This document shows positions 10,800 to 24,262 of a stretch of DNA of 64,000 nucleotides, in pieces (positions within the stretch are counted from its first letter, which is position 1; each line of letters begins with the position of its first letter). The notes beneath the pieces were generated by a model. The model did not search any database. It was given only the letters and a program-made list of their open reading frames with translations, and was not told the DNA's origin. The DNA comes from Pleuronectes platessa. Its lineage: Eukaryota > Chordata > Actinopteri > Pleuronectiformes > Pleuronectidae. Location: assembly GCF_947347685.1 (NCBI RefSeq), contig NC_070632.1:4367105-4431104 (forward strand). Direction: 5' to 3'. Both the position numbers and the translations under genes were made by a program.

Positions 10800-11740
10800 A
10801 CTAGCTCGCAGGCGTCGCCATATTTATTGTGATTTAACAATTATTAAATGTTAGTTTAGGATATTGCAAACACAACAGGACAGATTTCCACAAGACATTG
10901 AAGAAGAAGAGGAAATGGGCAAAGACAGAGCCCGGACATTTTTGGTGTGGATCAGGAAGAAGGACACTCCCACACCAATGATGTCATTTTGCCTGCAAGC
11001 ACCTTTGCATTCCCTTTTCCCAATGCTAACCTTACAAAAAAATAATTAATGGAAAGAGACTAATAAAATAATTGAGACTATTCTACTTCATTAGAAAGTA
11101 TAGCTCCATGTGAGCGTTTTCCTCGAGCACCTGTCAAAGAGCCGACTACATGTGGTAAAAACCACCAGCCACAAACAACCAGTATAACAGTGGGAGCTGT
11201 CCTACTCAAAACACATCTTTCTAAATAAGTTGCACTTGTGTGGAGAGAAATTAACACAACAAATTAATTCCTGTGAAGTGAATTTGCTAATGGTGGACCG
11301 GAGCTGAAGACAGATTAAATCCATCGTGAACAACAATGTGTTTTGCGCTCCCCCCCGCTCCTTTGCCTCTGACTGAGTTCTTCTCCACAGCAACAGGGCC
11401 CAAGGCTCATGGGTATTCTAATGTTAAGACCTGACTGCTGCGTCAAAAATGACAGATATGAAAAATGAATTTCTCACAAACAGGATTGAATTGAATCAAA
11501 GTGAACAATGAACTTACAGGATCGTTAGTGGATCCATCAGCCTCGTGTTTCTGGAGCTGGATAACGTTCAGAATTTAGTTTCAGGGGGGAAAAATGGAAA
11601 TGTGAATACAGAATGTGACACTTTAAATATCTTTATATTGTGATTGTGATGGGGTTCCTGAGAATGTAAAAGATATGTTTTCATCGTTGTGCTCAGACGG
11701 TGATACAGAAAAATAACCCGGAGGCAAAAACAGAGAGCTG
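10800..11740. other. No gene seen
   Basis: Mixed AT-rich sequence. Short frames at 10864-11049 (plus) and 11202-11393 (minus) have no motif or splice context worth calling. Confidence 0.55.
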
Positions 11741-11744
11741 TGGA

Positions 11745-12400
11745 GTTAAATAAATAAATAAATAATGAAGATCAGGATAAACTGCAACATGAGCAGGAAT
11801 AAGGAGATGAAGGAATAAAAAGAAAAGAGAGGGGATGAATGATGGAATAAGAGAGGTTGGATGGAGGAGATGGATGAAATCAGGGACGGGGAAGAAAGTG
11901 GAGATGGAGCAAAGTAATAGAAGAAGAGGTGGTGGTGGTGGTGGTGGTATAGGTCTGGAAAGAGAGAGAGAGAGAGAGACGGGAGGAGGCAAGAAAAACA
12001 AGCAGAGAATAAACAGATCGAAGGACAGAGGAGAGAAAAACAGGCTGAGAGGGAGAGAGCGGCACGGAGGGCTAGAGGCAAACTCAGCATGGGATGGAAG
12101 AGGGGAGACAGTGACAGGCACAGGGAGGAAATAGATGGGGAGAAGTAAAGAGGGAGAAAGAATCCAACAGGAGGAGAAAATAAAAAAAGAGGAAAACTGG
12201 GGAGGGTGTCTAAAAAACACTTTACCGTGTGTTGACAGGGGGAAATGAAGGGACAACATGCTAAACGGCGTGAAGGACAAGTTAAGATAAACCAGATAAG
12301 AAAATGAACCATTGTGAAAGACAGAGACGTAGCAGGTGAGAGGGAGGGAGAGACAGATGATGAAGGTGAGGAGAGGAACAGAGTGATGGAGGACAGATGG
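11745..12400. repeat. Purine-rich (GA/GGA) low-complexity block
   Basis: Long purine bias on the plus strand, with a GGT run near 11930-11948 and a GA run near 11961-11980. It produces overlapping Ser/Pro/Leu-rich minus frames of up to 195 codons, which are compositional artefacts. Confidence 0.85.
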
Positions 12401-12522
12401 TTGGACTGGCTGTCAGAGCGCTCCTGTCTTTATTACTTTTCTACAGAGCTGTTTGGGAGGAACAAAAGGGAGAGTGTGTCTCCGGTGTGTGTGGGTCGTG
12501 GGCGCCCAAGGCTACCAGGAAC

Positions 12523-12765
12523 CTGTGTGTTTGTGTGTGTGTGTGTGTGTGTGTATATACTCTGTACACAAACACACACACACACAGGCACACACAGGAA
12601 AAGGGTGCTCATAGCCTGCCGATGGGGTCTTTTCATCGCAGCCCAAGGCTCAACCTTCAGCTAACATAAGAGAAGCACAAGGCCAGCATGACTGAATAGG
12701 ACAGACACACACGTATACACACACAAACACACACACACACACACGCACTCACACAGACACACACA
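12523..12765. repeat. Cluster of (TG)n and (CA)n microsatellites
   Basis: TG run at 12523-12555, CA run at 12570-12596 and CA runs at 12703-12765. The TG run followed by a CA run forms an imperfect inverted arrangement. Confidence 0.93.
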
Positions 12766-12899
12766 CCTTCCTACGCCTCCTCTTCAATTCTCACTCTTGC
12801 CATTTCTCCTCGTGTTTTTCTGCAGCAGATTAGAAGGCCTTACATTCCTGCTTCTGCTTTCTCTCTTCTCTCATTTTGTTGGTAATTGTGATGGAGCGG

Positions 12900-12902
<3 letters not shown>

Positions 12903-12930
<28 letters not shown>
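12903..12930. repeat. (G)28 homopolymer
   Basis: Uninterrupted run of 28 G. Shorter G runs split by T follow at 13171-13192. Confidence 0.97.
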
Positions 12931-13854
12931 TATTGTTCATCGAGTTAACATATACACTATATAATGACGCAGAAGTACACACACCTCCATGTGCACCACA
13001 AACGCTGACCTGGCTAAAGGTTCGGTAAAGAGCCACACGGTCAACCAGTGCAGCAGCTTTACTGGAATCTGTCCTGGGACCTGGACGACCAGTACAACAC
13101 ACTCGGGATTCATAAACAGTAAATGCAACCATTGTGAATACACAACACTCTGCATAGACAAAGCCTGCAGGGGGGGTGGGGGGGGTGGGGGGATTCCTCC
13201 TCCTGCAACTCACTATTACCGAAATAAAAACTATATTGTTATACAGCGTCGCACATTATTAAGAGAGTCTGCAGAAGCTTTCTTTTGCAGCAGGGGTGTT
13301 CAATCAGAATCCAGGCAGGCGTATATAGACACAGAACATTTCTTCAAAGTGAAATTTAATAAACTTCACAGCCTCGACCATTTTTCTTTACCAATTTCAA
13401 TGCATCTCAACAGCTGAGCAGCTTCTTCATCCTCTGTTCTCTCGTCTCTCTCCCTCACTCAGCGACTCTGAACGCTCATCCACATTCACAGATTTGTAAA
13501 TAAGGTCTTAACATATAGGATCTGGCAGGAAACGCCAACAAAGGGACAATAGAACACATTTGATTGGCTGAGTGGCATCACGTGATATGATTTATAATAA
13601 ATGTAAAGCCGTGAAGGCTGGAAAAGCAATGCTGGTTTAAATAGGAACTGAAATAGGGAATAGGAATTCTTTTAGGTCTCAGTTCGAAATGACTTCTCGT
13701 CCCTGCCTACATATAATTACCTCAACGAATTTGACATGAACACTTTACTGGTTTTATGCCCAGTAGAACCACCTCTAGATGGCGCTGCAGACGACAGGTG
13801 CCTGGTTCCCGGGGCATTGCAACCCCTCTCTGGATAAAGACTTCCACCAAATGG
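12931..13854. other. No gene seen
   Basis: A 142-codon plus frame and two minus frames overlap here but have no recognisable domain, and the frames cross the G-rich runs. I see no reliable exon. Confidence 0.5.
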
Positions 13855-14012
13855 CACTGGGATAATTAGCGCTGAGCAAGACGTATGCAGCCGAGAGAAC
13901 GAGCTCCTAATGACTTCAACAGCTCGCTCAGCTGCTCATTCATTTATTTCCACTGGACGTCTCCCTCAGTTCTAAAAGCTCTCAAATCCATTTCCAGTCC
14001 TGTTTCAGAGGA
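13855..14012. promoter_or_regulatory. Candidate conserved noncoding element
   Basis: High-complexity block with GATAATTAGC near 13861 and TCCTAATGAC near 13905, ending abruptly at a TG microsatellite. Motifs and composition only; no alignment possible. Confidence 0.3.
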
Positions 14013-14017
14013 AGTGT

Positions 14018-14060
<43 letters not shown>

Positions 14061-14068
14061 AGTGTGTG
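14013..14068. repeat. (TG)n microsatellite
   Basis: TG run with minor interruptions. A second, shorter TG run lies at 14207-14236. Confidence 0.95.
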
Positions 14069-14204
14069 TATGATTGAGGGAGAAAGACGGATGCAGACAG
14101 ATAAATGGAGCAGTTTTTATAACTCCAGCCAGCTGGTAATCAGACTTCAGATACACAGTGAGAGGGTTGGGGTTCCACTAAGTGGCGATTGATCGCTGTG
14201 TGAG

Positions 14205-14238
<34 letters not shown>

Positions 14239-14448
14239 GAAAACATGTGATAATCTGCCTGATGCTGCGAGATGGACTCGTACACACCTATCTCACTTGT
14301 GTCTCATCTTCAGTGTTATCTCTACTCTTCTTCATCACCCCCCTCCTCCTCTCTGCTTCAATCCCTTGCTCTGAGGGGAGGGTGTGCTCGCCGCTGTCCT
14401 CCTTCAATCTCCCTCCTCAGTGTGTGTCCACCACTACCATGGACATCA

Positions 14449-14660
14449 CACACACACACACAAACACACCCACACCCACACCCACACCCACACACACACA
14501 CACACACACCTCTCTTCATTCTCTTTTCTCCGCCTGTCTCTCTTTGTCTGTTCCCTACAACTTCCTTCCTCCTCCTCCTCCTCCACCTCCTCCTCCTCTT
14601 CCTCCTCCTCCTCCACCCTTCGTTTTAACTACTCCTCCTGCTCCTCCACCTTATCTGCTC
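14449..14660. repeat. (CA)n followed by (CTC)n trinucleotide tract
   Basis: CA and CCCACA repeats at 14449-14510, then a CTC/CCA pyrimidine tract at 14560-14660. Frames across this region are Pro/Leu/Thr/His-rich artefacts. Confidence 0.93.
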
Positions 14661-14710
14661 CCGCTCCTCCTCATTAAGCCTCCACCATCTCCTCTTTGTC
14701 TCCTGCTTAG

Positions 14711-14770
14711 TGCTCACGTATCGAGGCTACGTTCAAAGCACAGGAGGAGATCGGAGCAGGGACAGGTTAG
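14711..14770 (+). other. Exon-shaped segment (60 nt), unproven
   Basis: A long pyrimidine tract ending CTGCTTAG at 14710 precedes 60 nt and then a donor GTAAGA at 14771. Two of the three frames are open across it and no protein family is recognised. It could be a noncoding exon or a chance pairing of signals. The pyrimidine tract is an extension of the adjacent CTC repeat, which lowers its weight. Confidence 0.15.
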
Positions 14771-14785
14771 GTAAGACTGATAAGG

Positions 14786-14832
14786 CTGTGTGTGTGTGTG
14801 TTTGTGTTTGTGTGTTTGTGTGTTTGTGTTTG
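14786..14832. repeat. (TG)n / TTTGTG imperfect microsatellite
   Basis: TG run that turns into GTGTTTGTGT repeats. Confidence 0.93.
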
Positions 14833-14867
14833 AAAGTTCTCATCTACAAGTGTGTGACTGTTGCATT

Positions 14868-14998
14868 TTCTTTCTAGCCTTGAGCGGTGTGGAGTGGATA
14901 CTGCGTATATGGAATCATTACCCTCCATCTCCATCACAACAAAGCAATTACACGGATGCAGACATGAGGGCTTCACCTCTGGTGCCCCGCACACGTTG
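14868..14998. promoter_or_regulatory. Candidate conserved noncoding element
   Basis: High-complexity block with GGAATCATTA and AAGCAATTACAC motifs. An open plus-strand frame crosses it after a TTTCTTTCTAG acceptor-like site, but there is no good donor before the stop at 14997. I favour a noncoding element over an exon. Confidence 0.28.
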
Positions 14999-14999
14999 A

Positions 15000-16914
15000 G
15001 TCAACAGGCGAGAGCTCTTGATCTCGGCTCCCCATAATTTCATCTTTATCATCTTTAAAAATAAAATTCTCATGATATTCCTATTATCTCTCGCTGAGGA
15101 GCAACCGAAGCTCTAACACATGATGTTGAGGCTGAAACCGCTGAATCCTGAGGTGAAATATGATTTGGTGACAGTTGACTTTGTGCTGGTGATGTTGTAG
15201 GAATACAGTACATGTAAACTTTGGTTGATCAAGACAGGATGTAAACATAACATGCCTCCATCCTGCTCCTGTGGTGTCATCCAGGTGTCATGGAACTAGT
15301 GATGCTACCCCCCCATCCTTAGATGAGAGCTTGTGTGTTCATGAACGCGGCTCCAGGAGGATATCAGAATATATCAATATTGAAAAATTCAAATTTTTAC
15401 GTACAGTAAATAATGGTGAATTATTTTGTCGGTCTGAAAATAGTCCTGGTGGTTTTGTTCTCTGTGGAGCACGAGTTAATAATCTTGTAGTAAAAGATAA
15501 ATGACCAGGGGTAGTGAGAAGGCTAATTGAGTGATAACGGACATTAGCCTTTCAGTAACGTCCAGTGAGGTGATAGAGAGAGGAGGCTCTGCCCTGAGAG
15601 AAAATACAGAAGGTTAGACGAGGCCGCAGAGTGGAGAACCAATGAGAACCAGTGCATCACATTCCAGTTCAAGCTGGATTCATACAGGAGAACAATCAGG
15701 TGTATCTTAAAATGTCAGAGACGCACATGTCTATCAGGGCCTTGTGTCGTGGGCACAATGAAAAGCTGCAACTCGTAATGGAAAGACATTGTGACAAAGC
15801 AGCTGTTCCATCCGGAGGCATCTCCCTCTCAACGACTTGACCTCGGGACGCCCACGTGGAGGAAGAGCAGCATTCAGAACATTCTGTGAAAGACCTCGAT
15901 TTGCATGCGCTCGTGTTGCCATGCAGTTCACGTCCACGAGCGGACCTCGATTCAATCTGAGCTCCTCAAACACGCTCCATTGAATCTGATGTGGAGCCAT
16001 GAAAAAAACACAGCCTTCCTTCTTGAGGATTTTTGTGATTGGTAAAACACATTCCATGCAGAAACACACACAGATTGGACCGGTGAAGAGGAATTCAATT
16101 TGAAATGAATACAGCACACACATTCATTTAAGCAGTTTCCTTCCTATGTTGATGTTGCTTTAGTGCAGAAAGTCATTAATAATAAACGGTGACTAAATAT
16201 CTTCATCAACAATCTTTTCATAGATGGAATAAAAATAAGGCGAAAAATAAATTACTTTATGTTTCTCTTTGAATTCTAGATTCTACCAACTTTAGGACGG
16301 TGCATGAAAACGCAGCCAGGAAATTATTTCTGTCACCTGACCTCAGTCCAGCTGATCATGAGTTTCCAACCCAGCAGGACATCACACTTTGGTTTGTGAA
16401 CTGCTGTTATGAATCCTCTAAGTTTGCCGTTTTGTCCAGCGCCATTTATAAAAGTAACCATATGTGGAAGAGTAGTGATTGGAGCCTGACTGAAACTCAT
16501 CTAAAGAATAAAGTGCTTTATTGTTTGAATCAAAATGGGACCATCATTTGCAAATATGAGTTTAAACTAGAGAATGAGCATAAACACCTTGGGAAATGTT
16601 CACAGACGTGAAAAATAAAGTGAGAAGAGTCATCTTCTCATCGACTTCTGGAGAAACTTCTTTTTGTCTATTTTTTATATGAGAAAAGAAAAACTCACAC
16701 AAACTGTCACTTCTTTAATCTGAGTCGTAAATGAACCTCAAAAAAGTCTGTTTCAAATTTTCAGTGCATCTTACTATAAACAAGTTAAGTGTCCTCCAAA
16801 AAAAAAAAACACAACTCCCAATGAAATATTGAGGTGTTTACAGAATCTCAGCTTCACTCCCTCCCGACTTCCTTCTTGTTTTTCTCCCCCTCTCCTCCCT
16901 TCTCTCCTTTCCCT
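15000..16914. other. No gene seen
   Basis: AT-rich unique sequence. A 104-codon plus frame at 16300-16611 contains no motif I recognise and lacks flanking splice sites. A 129-codon minus frame at 15734-16123 is likewise unsupported. Confidence 0.5.
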
Positions 16915-17115
16915 CCACGCCCTCTCCTGCCAATCACATGTCAGATATTATGCAGATTTCTCCCTTTGAAATCCTGCCGCATTCAGAATTTACGTCCTCC
17001 CATCCCTGCCTGAAAATGGATGACCTCAACTTCATTTGGAGGAGATGCATTTCACACCCCTTCTCTCTCATTCCTTGTTTCCCCTCTCTCTTCGGCTTCA
17101 TTAAAGGTTTGACCT
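16915..17115. promoter_or_regulatory. Candidate conserved noncoding element
   Basis: Contains CCAATCACATGTCAGATATTA and TTCATTAAAGG with flanking pyrimidine-rich DNA and no sustained open frame. Supported by composition only. Confidence 0.3.
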
Positions 17116-17799
17116 GACAGGGGGGCGTGGTGAGCGAGGTTGAGGGCTGTGTAGATATGTATTGGTGTCCTTGCTTTTTTGTGTGTATCCATGTCAGTAC
17201 GTGCTGGTGTGTTCACAAGTGTGGGTCCATGTCTGGCGCGTCAACAACGTGCCCTCCCAGGACGAGATATGTGTCAAGCGGTGCAGGGAGAGGATGTGTT
17301 CTCTGTATAATGGGCCGATATTAACTTTCCCTTTCAACCCCTCAACCTTGAACTGGAGTTTCTGTGCATTTGTGCTGACCAGAGCTAACATCAGACGTCT
17401 CCTGACAGGCTGAGGCGTCCAGCCCATTTGCTTGTGAGGAGACTTTCAGCCAATCCTGCTTGGTTTGATAATATTTGGCCTTTGAATGAGATCAAATATT
17501 TTACTGCAAGAGGTAAAGTATCTTATATTGATCAGACTGGAGGAGGGAAATGGACAAAACACTCTCCGTCTACATTGTGGGGGGATTCAACCCATTTACA
17601 GATCATAGCTACAGAGATTCACTAACCAGATAGTCTGTGAATTCGTCCTAAAGAGTATATTAGCAAAGCCCTTAACTGAACTCAAGTACTAAGGCCCTTT
17701 TGCAGATTGAGATTAGACCTTTACTCACCTTTAGAAACATCCATGTCTCACTAAAAACATTTTGAAACAGAAAGTTACATGAAAACACTCAACACTTCC
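17116..17799. other. No gene seen
   Basis: Unique sequence with short overlapping frames on both strands (65 to 83 codons), none with a motif or splice context. Confidence 0.5.
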
Positions 17800-17957
17800 C
17801 CGTCCCCTCTATCTGTGGCCGTCTCTGGCATCGAACCTGCAACCTCAAAAGGTTTTAACAGTCTTAACATACATTAGATGTCATTTTTGGCAGCCGCTTT
17901 TTGTCCTTCTTGTTGGAGAACGACCACTCTACCCCCTAGGCCACACCGCCCTCTAGA
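17800..17957 (-). repeat. tRNA-derived SINE (minus orientation)
   Basis: On the minus strand it reads GGCGGTGTGGCCTAGGGGGT, containing a pol III box A (TGGCCTAGGGGGTAGAGTGG, complement of 17924-17943). About 85 bases further on is a box B, GGTTCGATGCC (complement of 17827-17837). In a tRNA-like head these boxes usually sit closer, so about 50 to 65 bp seem inserted between them. The head type is a common fish SINE; the exact family is not assigned. Confidence 0.75.
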
Positions 17958-18946
<989 letters not shown>

Positions 18947-19029
18947 ACCCACAGTGTGAAGCTAATGATATCGGGTCACACAAGTAACATCTCACCCTTT
19001 CCCCTTGTTCCTCTCTCCTCTGCCTCCCC

Positions 19030-19110
19030 CCCTCCACACACAGAGGCATACATACACACAGGTACAAATAACCACATACACACACGCACACACACACACA
19101 CACACAAACA
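19030..19110. repeat. (CA)n imperfect microsatellite
   Basis: CA-rich tract with ACATA interruptions. Confidence 0.9.
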
Positions 19111-19520
19111 CACTTGTGGCGTCATATGACAGATTACACATATAAGTATTTATGTGACAGATATTCTCACTTTGAGAAAACAGCAGACAGATTTGCAGAA
19201 GGTGTGACAGAGGAGACACAACGTAACAGGAAATCTGAAATGTTATTTTTGTAAAATTGAGGAAAAGGAAGTGAGGAGTGAAAGGAGAGGGAACTGAAAA
19301 AAATGTATTTGTGAGAAAGCAAAGAAAGAAGAAAGCAAGACAAAAGTAAGAGAAGGAGGAATAGTATATAAAACAGCTATGGGTGAACATGGGAGGATTG
19401 AGAGAGGAGAAAGGGAGATGATGGGGATGAGGAATGAAAGAAAGAATTACAGAAGTGATGATGTGAGACATCAGGAGACTTAATAGGAAGGTGGAGGACG
19501 GTGATGTGAAGTAGAGAGAC

Positions 19521-19525
<5 letters not shown>

Positions 19526-19566
<41 letters not shown>
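19526..19566. repeat. (GA)n microsatellite
   Basis: Perfect GA run inside a longer purine-rich stretch (19380-19610). Confidence 0.96.
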
Positions 19567-19568
<2 letters not shown>

Positions 19569-20018
19569 GGAGGAAGGATTAAAAAGAAACAGAGGATGAT
19601 GGAGGAGAGGAATGTGTGAGCCTCTCTCCTTCTCACTTTCACTCTCTTTTGTCAACCTCTCACCTCTGATTATGAATCGGCTGTGAACACTTAGCTTTGT
19701 GATGAATGTGGACGAACCTGGAGTCATGTGAGACACAGTGGGTTTAAACACTAAGACGGGAGAAATGTACCTGTGACTGTTTCCTTCTATGTGACTTTGT
19801 TTCAGTAGAATATTCAAGGGCTGCAGTCTCTTCCTTAAAGGTTCAGTTATGCTCATCGTTTTCTACATGAACGAAAAAAACAGACAGAGTTTTAGTGGTC
19901 AGGTTTGTCTGAGGCCAATTTGATCACTGTGAGCAGTTGATTACTAAAAGAGCATTGTGTAGCTTCAAGTCAAGAAATCTTTCTGTATAATAGAGCCAGG
20001 ACTTGAGGGGAAGGTCAC

Positions 20019-20046
20019 GACACACACACACACACACACGCACACA

Positions 20047-20110
<64 letters not shown>
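20019..20110. repeat. Compound (CA)n(CT)n microsatellite
   Basis: CA run at 20019-20049 joined directly to a CT run at 20049-20110. Confidence 0.97.
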
Positions 20111-20113
<3 letters not shown>

Positions 20114-21030
20114 CTCTCTGACCTCTGTGAACTCAGTCCTTGGTAAAAACAACAGAATTTGTAAACAAGACAATGTATGGAGAGCGGGAGGAGATGTCGG
20201 GGGGTGCGCTCGGTTTGGGTCGATTGGGTTGACAGTGCACAGCGTGAACAATAGACACACAGAGAGGAGCAGTGAATTACTGACAGAGCCGGGAAAAACT
20301 GCAAAGAAAATAAAGTTTTTACCATCCAGATATATTTTAAAAGACACAGAATTAATGTACCTGATCACAATAACCAAATTATTGCTCTATACGTGATCAC
20401 TATTAGCAGTTTTAATTTTGTGTGGGCAGTGATGGTTACGCAAGAAAAGTACGTTTCTCTTTTTAGACGTAAAGGCGGCATAAAGTAGCCTTTATAGTGT
20501 GATCCATATCGCCCCCTACTGTTAGACATTCAGAGGCAGGCCAACTAACAGAAATAAACACGTAAAAAAAATTGAGAAATGAAAAAATGACTGTTAGAAA
20601 AGTTAGTGGTACAGTTGATTCAATTTTATGTATTGAGTGAAAATGGCTTTTTGGAGCTGGACACTGAGCCGAGCAGCATTAGTGTTTATCCCCTGATACA
20701 CACCCCATGATAACAGGTTTTTACTATATCTATACATTCAGGTATATACATAAGAAAATAATATTTTTGAGGAAAAACAACAAAAGTGATATTTAAAAGG
20801 CAAAAAAACTGAAAACAAAAGATTGTAAGTTAACATGGTAGGAAATGATGTGTTGTTTAAATATGCCAAAAGTGAAAATCACTAATTTCTCTGTGTGCAC
20901 AGTGTCACTGTAAAACATATTTTAAGATTAAACTTGTTTTCCTGTCAGATAAGTTTGAAAATGTTTCCCTCTCACCAGAGAGTGAAGGATATCAGCCATG
21001 TGCTCCCCCCCATGGTTGTACTGCAGCATA
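20111..21030. other. No gene seen
   Basis: Mostly AT-rich. A CGCCCCCTACTG motif at 20510-20522 resembles the GCCCCCTxGTGG box of common fish repeats, but the rest of that repeat was not traced. Confidence 0.5.

Positions 21031-21032
<2 letters not shown>

Positions 21033-21093
<61 letters not shown>
21033..21093. repeat. (GT)n microsatellite
   Basis: Perfect GT run of about 30 repeats. Confidence 0.98.
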
Positions 21094-21094
<1 letters not shown>

Positions 21095-21212
21095 CTGTGT
21101 GTTATATATGCATGCACTCGTGTCAGCTTTTCCATCACTGGTCTTTGACAGTGGGGTGTCAGAGCTCACTGACAGTTGACCCACACTGCCTGCATGACTA
21201 ATGAATGCATGC

Positions 21213-21486
21213 AAACACACACACACACACACACACACAAACAAACACACACACACACACAGACCGATACACAAAACACACGCAAATTTGTCCAGAATGC
21301 ATAATTCTGCTTTTCTATTTTCCCTCTCTCTTTTTTCGCAATTTTGCTTGTGTGTGTCTGTGTGTGTGTGTCTTTGTGTGTTTCTGTGAATATGTGTTTA
21401 TGGACAGCTGTGCACTGCCGATCTTCTATCCTTCCCTGTGGACAGTTCAAACTGTGCAGGTGCACACCAGCTCTCCTCTATATGTC

Positions 21487-21522
<36 letters not shown>
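21213..21522. repeat. Alternating (CA)n and (TG)n cluster
   Basis: CA run at 21213-21262, TG run at 21346-21385 and CA run at 21488-21522. Together with the GT run at 21033-21093 these alternate in strand, so the tracts can pair as inverted repeats. Confidence 0.93.
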
Positions 21523-21681
21523 CTGATGGAAGAGAAAGTGACAGCTGAGCGAAGGAGAAATCGAGTTTAAAAGAGTGTGAAAAGGAGAAAAGATGGAAAC
21601 ACACTTCTACCTCCATACTGTCGTCATGATTCAGTCCCACTCAGCTGAACTCAAAAAAGTGACTCAACACAATAAGTCAGT

Positions 21682-21928
21682 GGCTGTGTCTGAAATCGCT
21701 CACTAATCACGATATAGTCCGATATAGAGTGAGTTTGTCGTGGTGTCCGAATGTTTATTGAAATTCTTCATACTCTATATATGCACTCATTGTTTCCCAC
21801 AATGCATCATGAAAAGTAGTTAACAACCAATGGCGACTAGTCGAGCAAAATGTGCAATGCATGATGGTACATATTGCCCATTATAGTCCTCTACAAAGAA
21901 TACCCTTAAGTAGGTTTCCAACACAGCC
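21682..21928. mobile_element. MITE-like element (about 247 bp)
   Basis: Ends read GGCTGTGTCTGAAATC and, inverted, GGCTGTGTTGGAAACC, which match at 12 to 13 of 16 positions. The inside carries ACTATA-type and CCCACAATGCATCATG sequences that I recall from a common fish MITE-like repeat. No clear target-site duplication was found, so the ends may be decayed. It is nonautonomous, with no coding capacity. Confidence 0.6.
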
Positions 21929-22271
21929 AATATTTACAATACATACGTTTTTCTCAATTATATTATTTAGTTAGTTGTAATTTTTATCACATTGATGTTT
22001 GTTCAGTTAATTATGTGATGCTTTAAAAACTCTTTATACACAGTCATTGTTGGGGACATTTATAACATTATTTCAAAACATTTAAAAACCTTTAACATTT
22101 CCTCTCCCCCGCTCTGACCTGCAGGTCGGTGGAGCATCTGAACAGATAACTAACGTTACATCCCAGTGTTCAGGTCAGGTCCACTACAATCCTCCAGCAG
22201 CAATATGAGCAAACGTTTCTGTGCTCCCAGGGCCTCGGAGCTAATATTGGAAGTGAGGGAGACACGTGGTG

Positions 22272-22337
22272 AGGTGGAGGAGGAGGAGGAGGTGGAGGAG
22301 GAGGAGGAGGAGGTGGAGGAGGAGGAGGAGGAGGAGG
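22272..22337. repeat. (GGA)n / (GGAGGT)n trinucleotide repeat
   Basis: GGA units with regular GGT interruptions. It produces a Glu/Val-rich open frame that I do not regard as a gene. Confidence 0.95.
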
Positions 22338-22746
22338 GTGTTTCAGAATGTGCGGATGGTGTAGAAATGAAGTCCAGAATATGAAAGTGGGTTTGAAGAT
22401 GGAGCTTGACTCAGAGTTTCTGCTGCTGCATGTGTCTCTTCTAATATCAGTGTAACTTTTGGGGACATTACAGGACCCTTATTCTTAAATCAACCAGTAG
22501 CACAACTTGGACAAACTGTCTCCAATCCACTGGTCCTGCGTCTGAAATGTGTCCCCAAGGCAGCCAATGACAGTCACACACACACACACACACTTACACA
22601 TGCACGCACACATGCACGAGTGCTGATGCCAGTGTGGGGGCAGAGTCAATTGTGGGTTGGTGTTTTTCTCTCATCATGAATATTGATGGATTGCTCTCTC
22701 CATCAAAACATAACCGGTTCTCATTTACTCAGAGACCAGTGTATAA

Positions 22747-22747
<1 letters not shown>

Positions 22748-22800
<53 letters not shown>

Positions 22801-22813
22801 ACACACACACACT
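22748..22813. repeat. (CA)n microsatellite
   Basis: Long CA run with one ATA interruption. A shorter CA run lies at 22576-22592. Confidence 0.96.
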
Positions 22814-22890
22814 CATATACACATGCTAAGTGCAAGCGTGAATACACAAAAATAGCACATATGTGAGCACACGCACAAATTAGATGGTCA

Positions 22891-23254
<364 letters not shown>

Positions 23255-23774
23255 GCAGAATGAAAGAGTCTTTGTTTATCAGGGGAGCAGGTGAAGAGAA
23301 GGACGGTTTCACTAAAAGCAAAAGAATCAACACAAATGACATAAATAAAACATCCCGCCAGTTCTGAAATGAACAGAAAAATAGAAAGAACCAAGCCAAG
23401 AAAAAAAGACAGGACAGCACAAATAAAAAAGCAGGGAGGATAAGAAAGAGCAGAGAATCAAGCAAATATGGGGATGTGGAATAAAATAAGTAGGAAGATT
23501 CCAAAGAGGGGTAAGGTAATGATAAAAAGGAGAAAACATCTGAGAGGCAAACAAAAAAACAAACCAAACTGATGGATTCACCACCAGGAGAGAGACAGGG
23601 AGAGGAGAGTGTGTAGCTCAGGTGGAGGAGACGGGAGGTGGGCAGTGGTAAACTGCTGCACAAGGCTGTTCTCAGATTTCAAGTCAATTAAGTTGGATTT
23701 ACTGGGTCCATGATGAGATCCTCACTGACTGTGTGTTTTCATATTGGTCCGGGGGCACGAGTAAGCCCTGACTT

Positions 23775-23777
<3 letters not shown>
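23255..23777. other. No gene seen; purine-rich
   Basis: A-rich and GA-rich sequence. The 312-codon minus frame extending into the GATA block is an artefact of low complexity. Confidence 0.6.

Positions 23778-23819
<42 letters not shown>
23778..23819. repeat. (CT)n microsatellite
   Basis: Perfect CT run of about 21 repeats. Confidence 0.97.
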
Positions 23820-23821
<2 letters not shown>

Positions 23822-24087
23822 ACCTCCTCTCTCTGTCTCTGTGTCTTCCTCGCTCGCCCTCGGCTCGGATGGGTCCTGAAGGCTGGGCTCTGCAACCACC
23901 GGTGGAGCAGAGAGAGAGAGAGCCGCCTGTAATCAAGACTAAACCTCCCCCGGGGGCAGGAGCCTCACAAATACATCGCCCCCCCCCCCCCAAGCAAGTG
24001 AATACACTAAAGGAAAGCTAAAGGTTATGCTGCACCAGGATCATATATACACAGACACAAATGGAAATGATTGATAAATTATGATAA

Positions 24088-24262
24088 ATGAGAGGCAGGG
24101 TACGTCCTGGACAGGTCACCAGTCGATCACGGGACCGACACACAGAGATAAATAACCATTCACACCAATTTGTAGTCTCCAACTATCCCATACACATGCA
24201 CTTGGACTGTGGGGGGGGGGGGGGGGGGGGGACCCAAGCAGACACTGGGAGAACATGCAAAT
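24088..24262. repeat. Interspersed repeat, LINE-tail type
   Basis: Contains the series TACGTCCTGGACAGGTCACC, ACACACAGAGATAAATAACC, TTGGACTGTGGG and GGGAGAACATGCAAAT. This is the pattern of a very common vertebrate dispersed repeat often found as the 3' end of L2/CR1-like LINEs or related SINEs. A 21-base G run (24211-24231) replaces the usual GGGAGGAAAC segment. The class assignment is from memory. Confidence 0.65.

Noticed and set aside
11693..12312. Overlapping 188- to 195-codon minus frames with hydrophobic look
   Set aside because: They derive from purine-rich low-complexity DNA on the plus strand and overlap each other in different frames.
14208..14774. 188-codon plus frame, Pro/Thr/His-rich
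   Set aside because: Runs through TG, CA and CTC repeats; no domain.
16300..16611. 104-codon frame with protein-like composition
   Set aside because: No flanking splice sites, no motif, AT-rich codon use typical of noncoding DNA here.
17800..17957. A functional tRNA gene, from clear A and B boxes
   Set aside because: The boxes are about 85 bp apart and no stems fit; SINE head instead.
22166..22384. 72-codon frame with Glu-rich domain, acidic-protein-like
   Set aside because: The acidic stretch is a GGA trinucleotide repeat, with no splice or promoter evidence.
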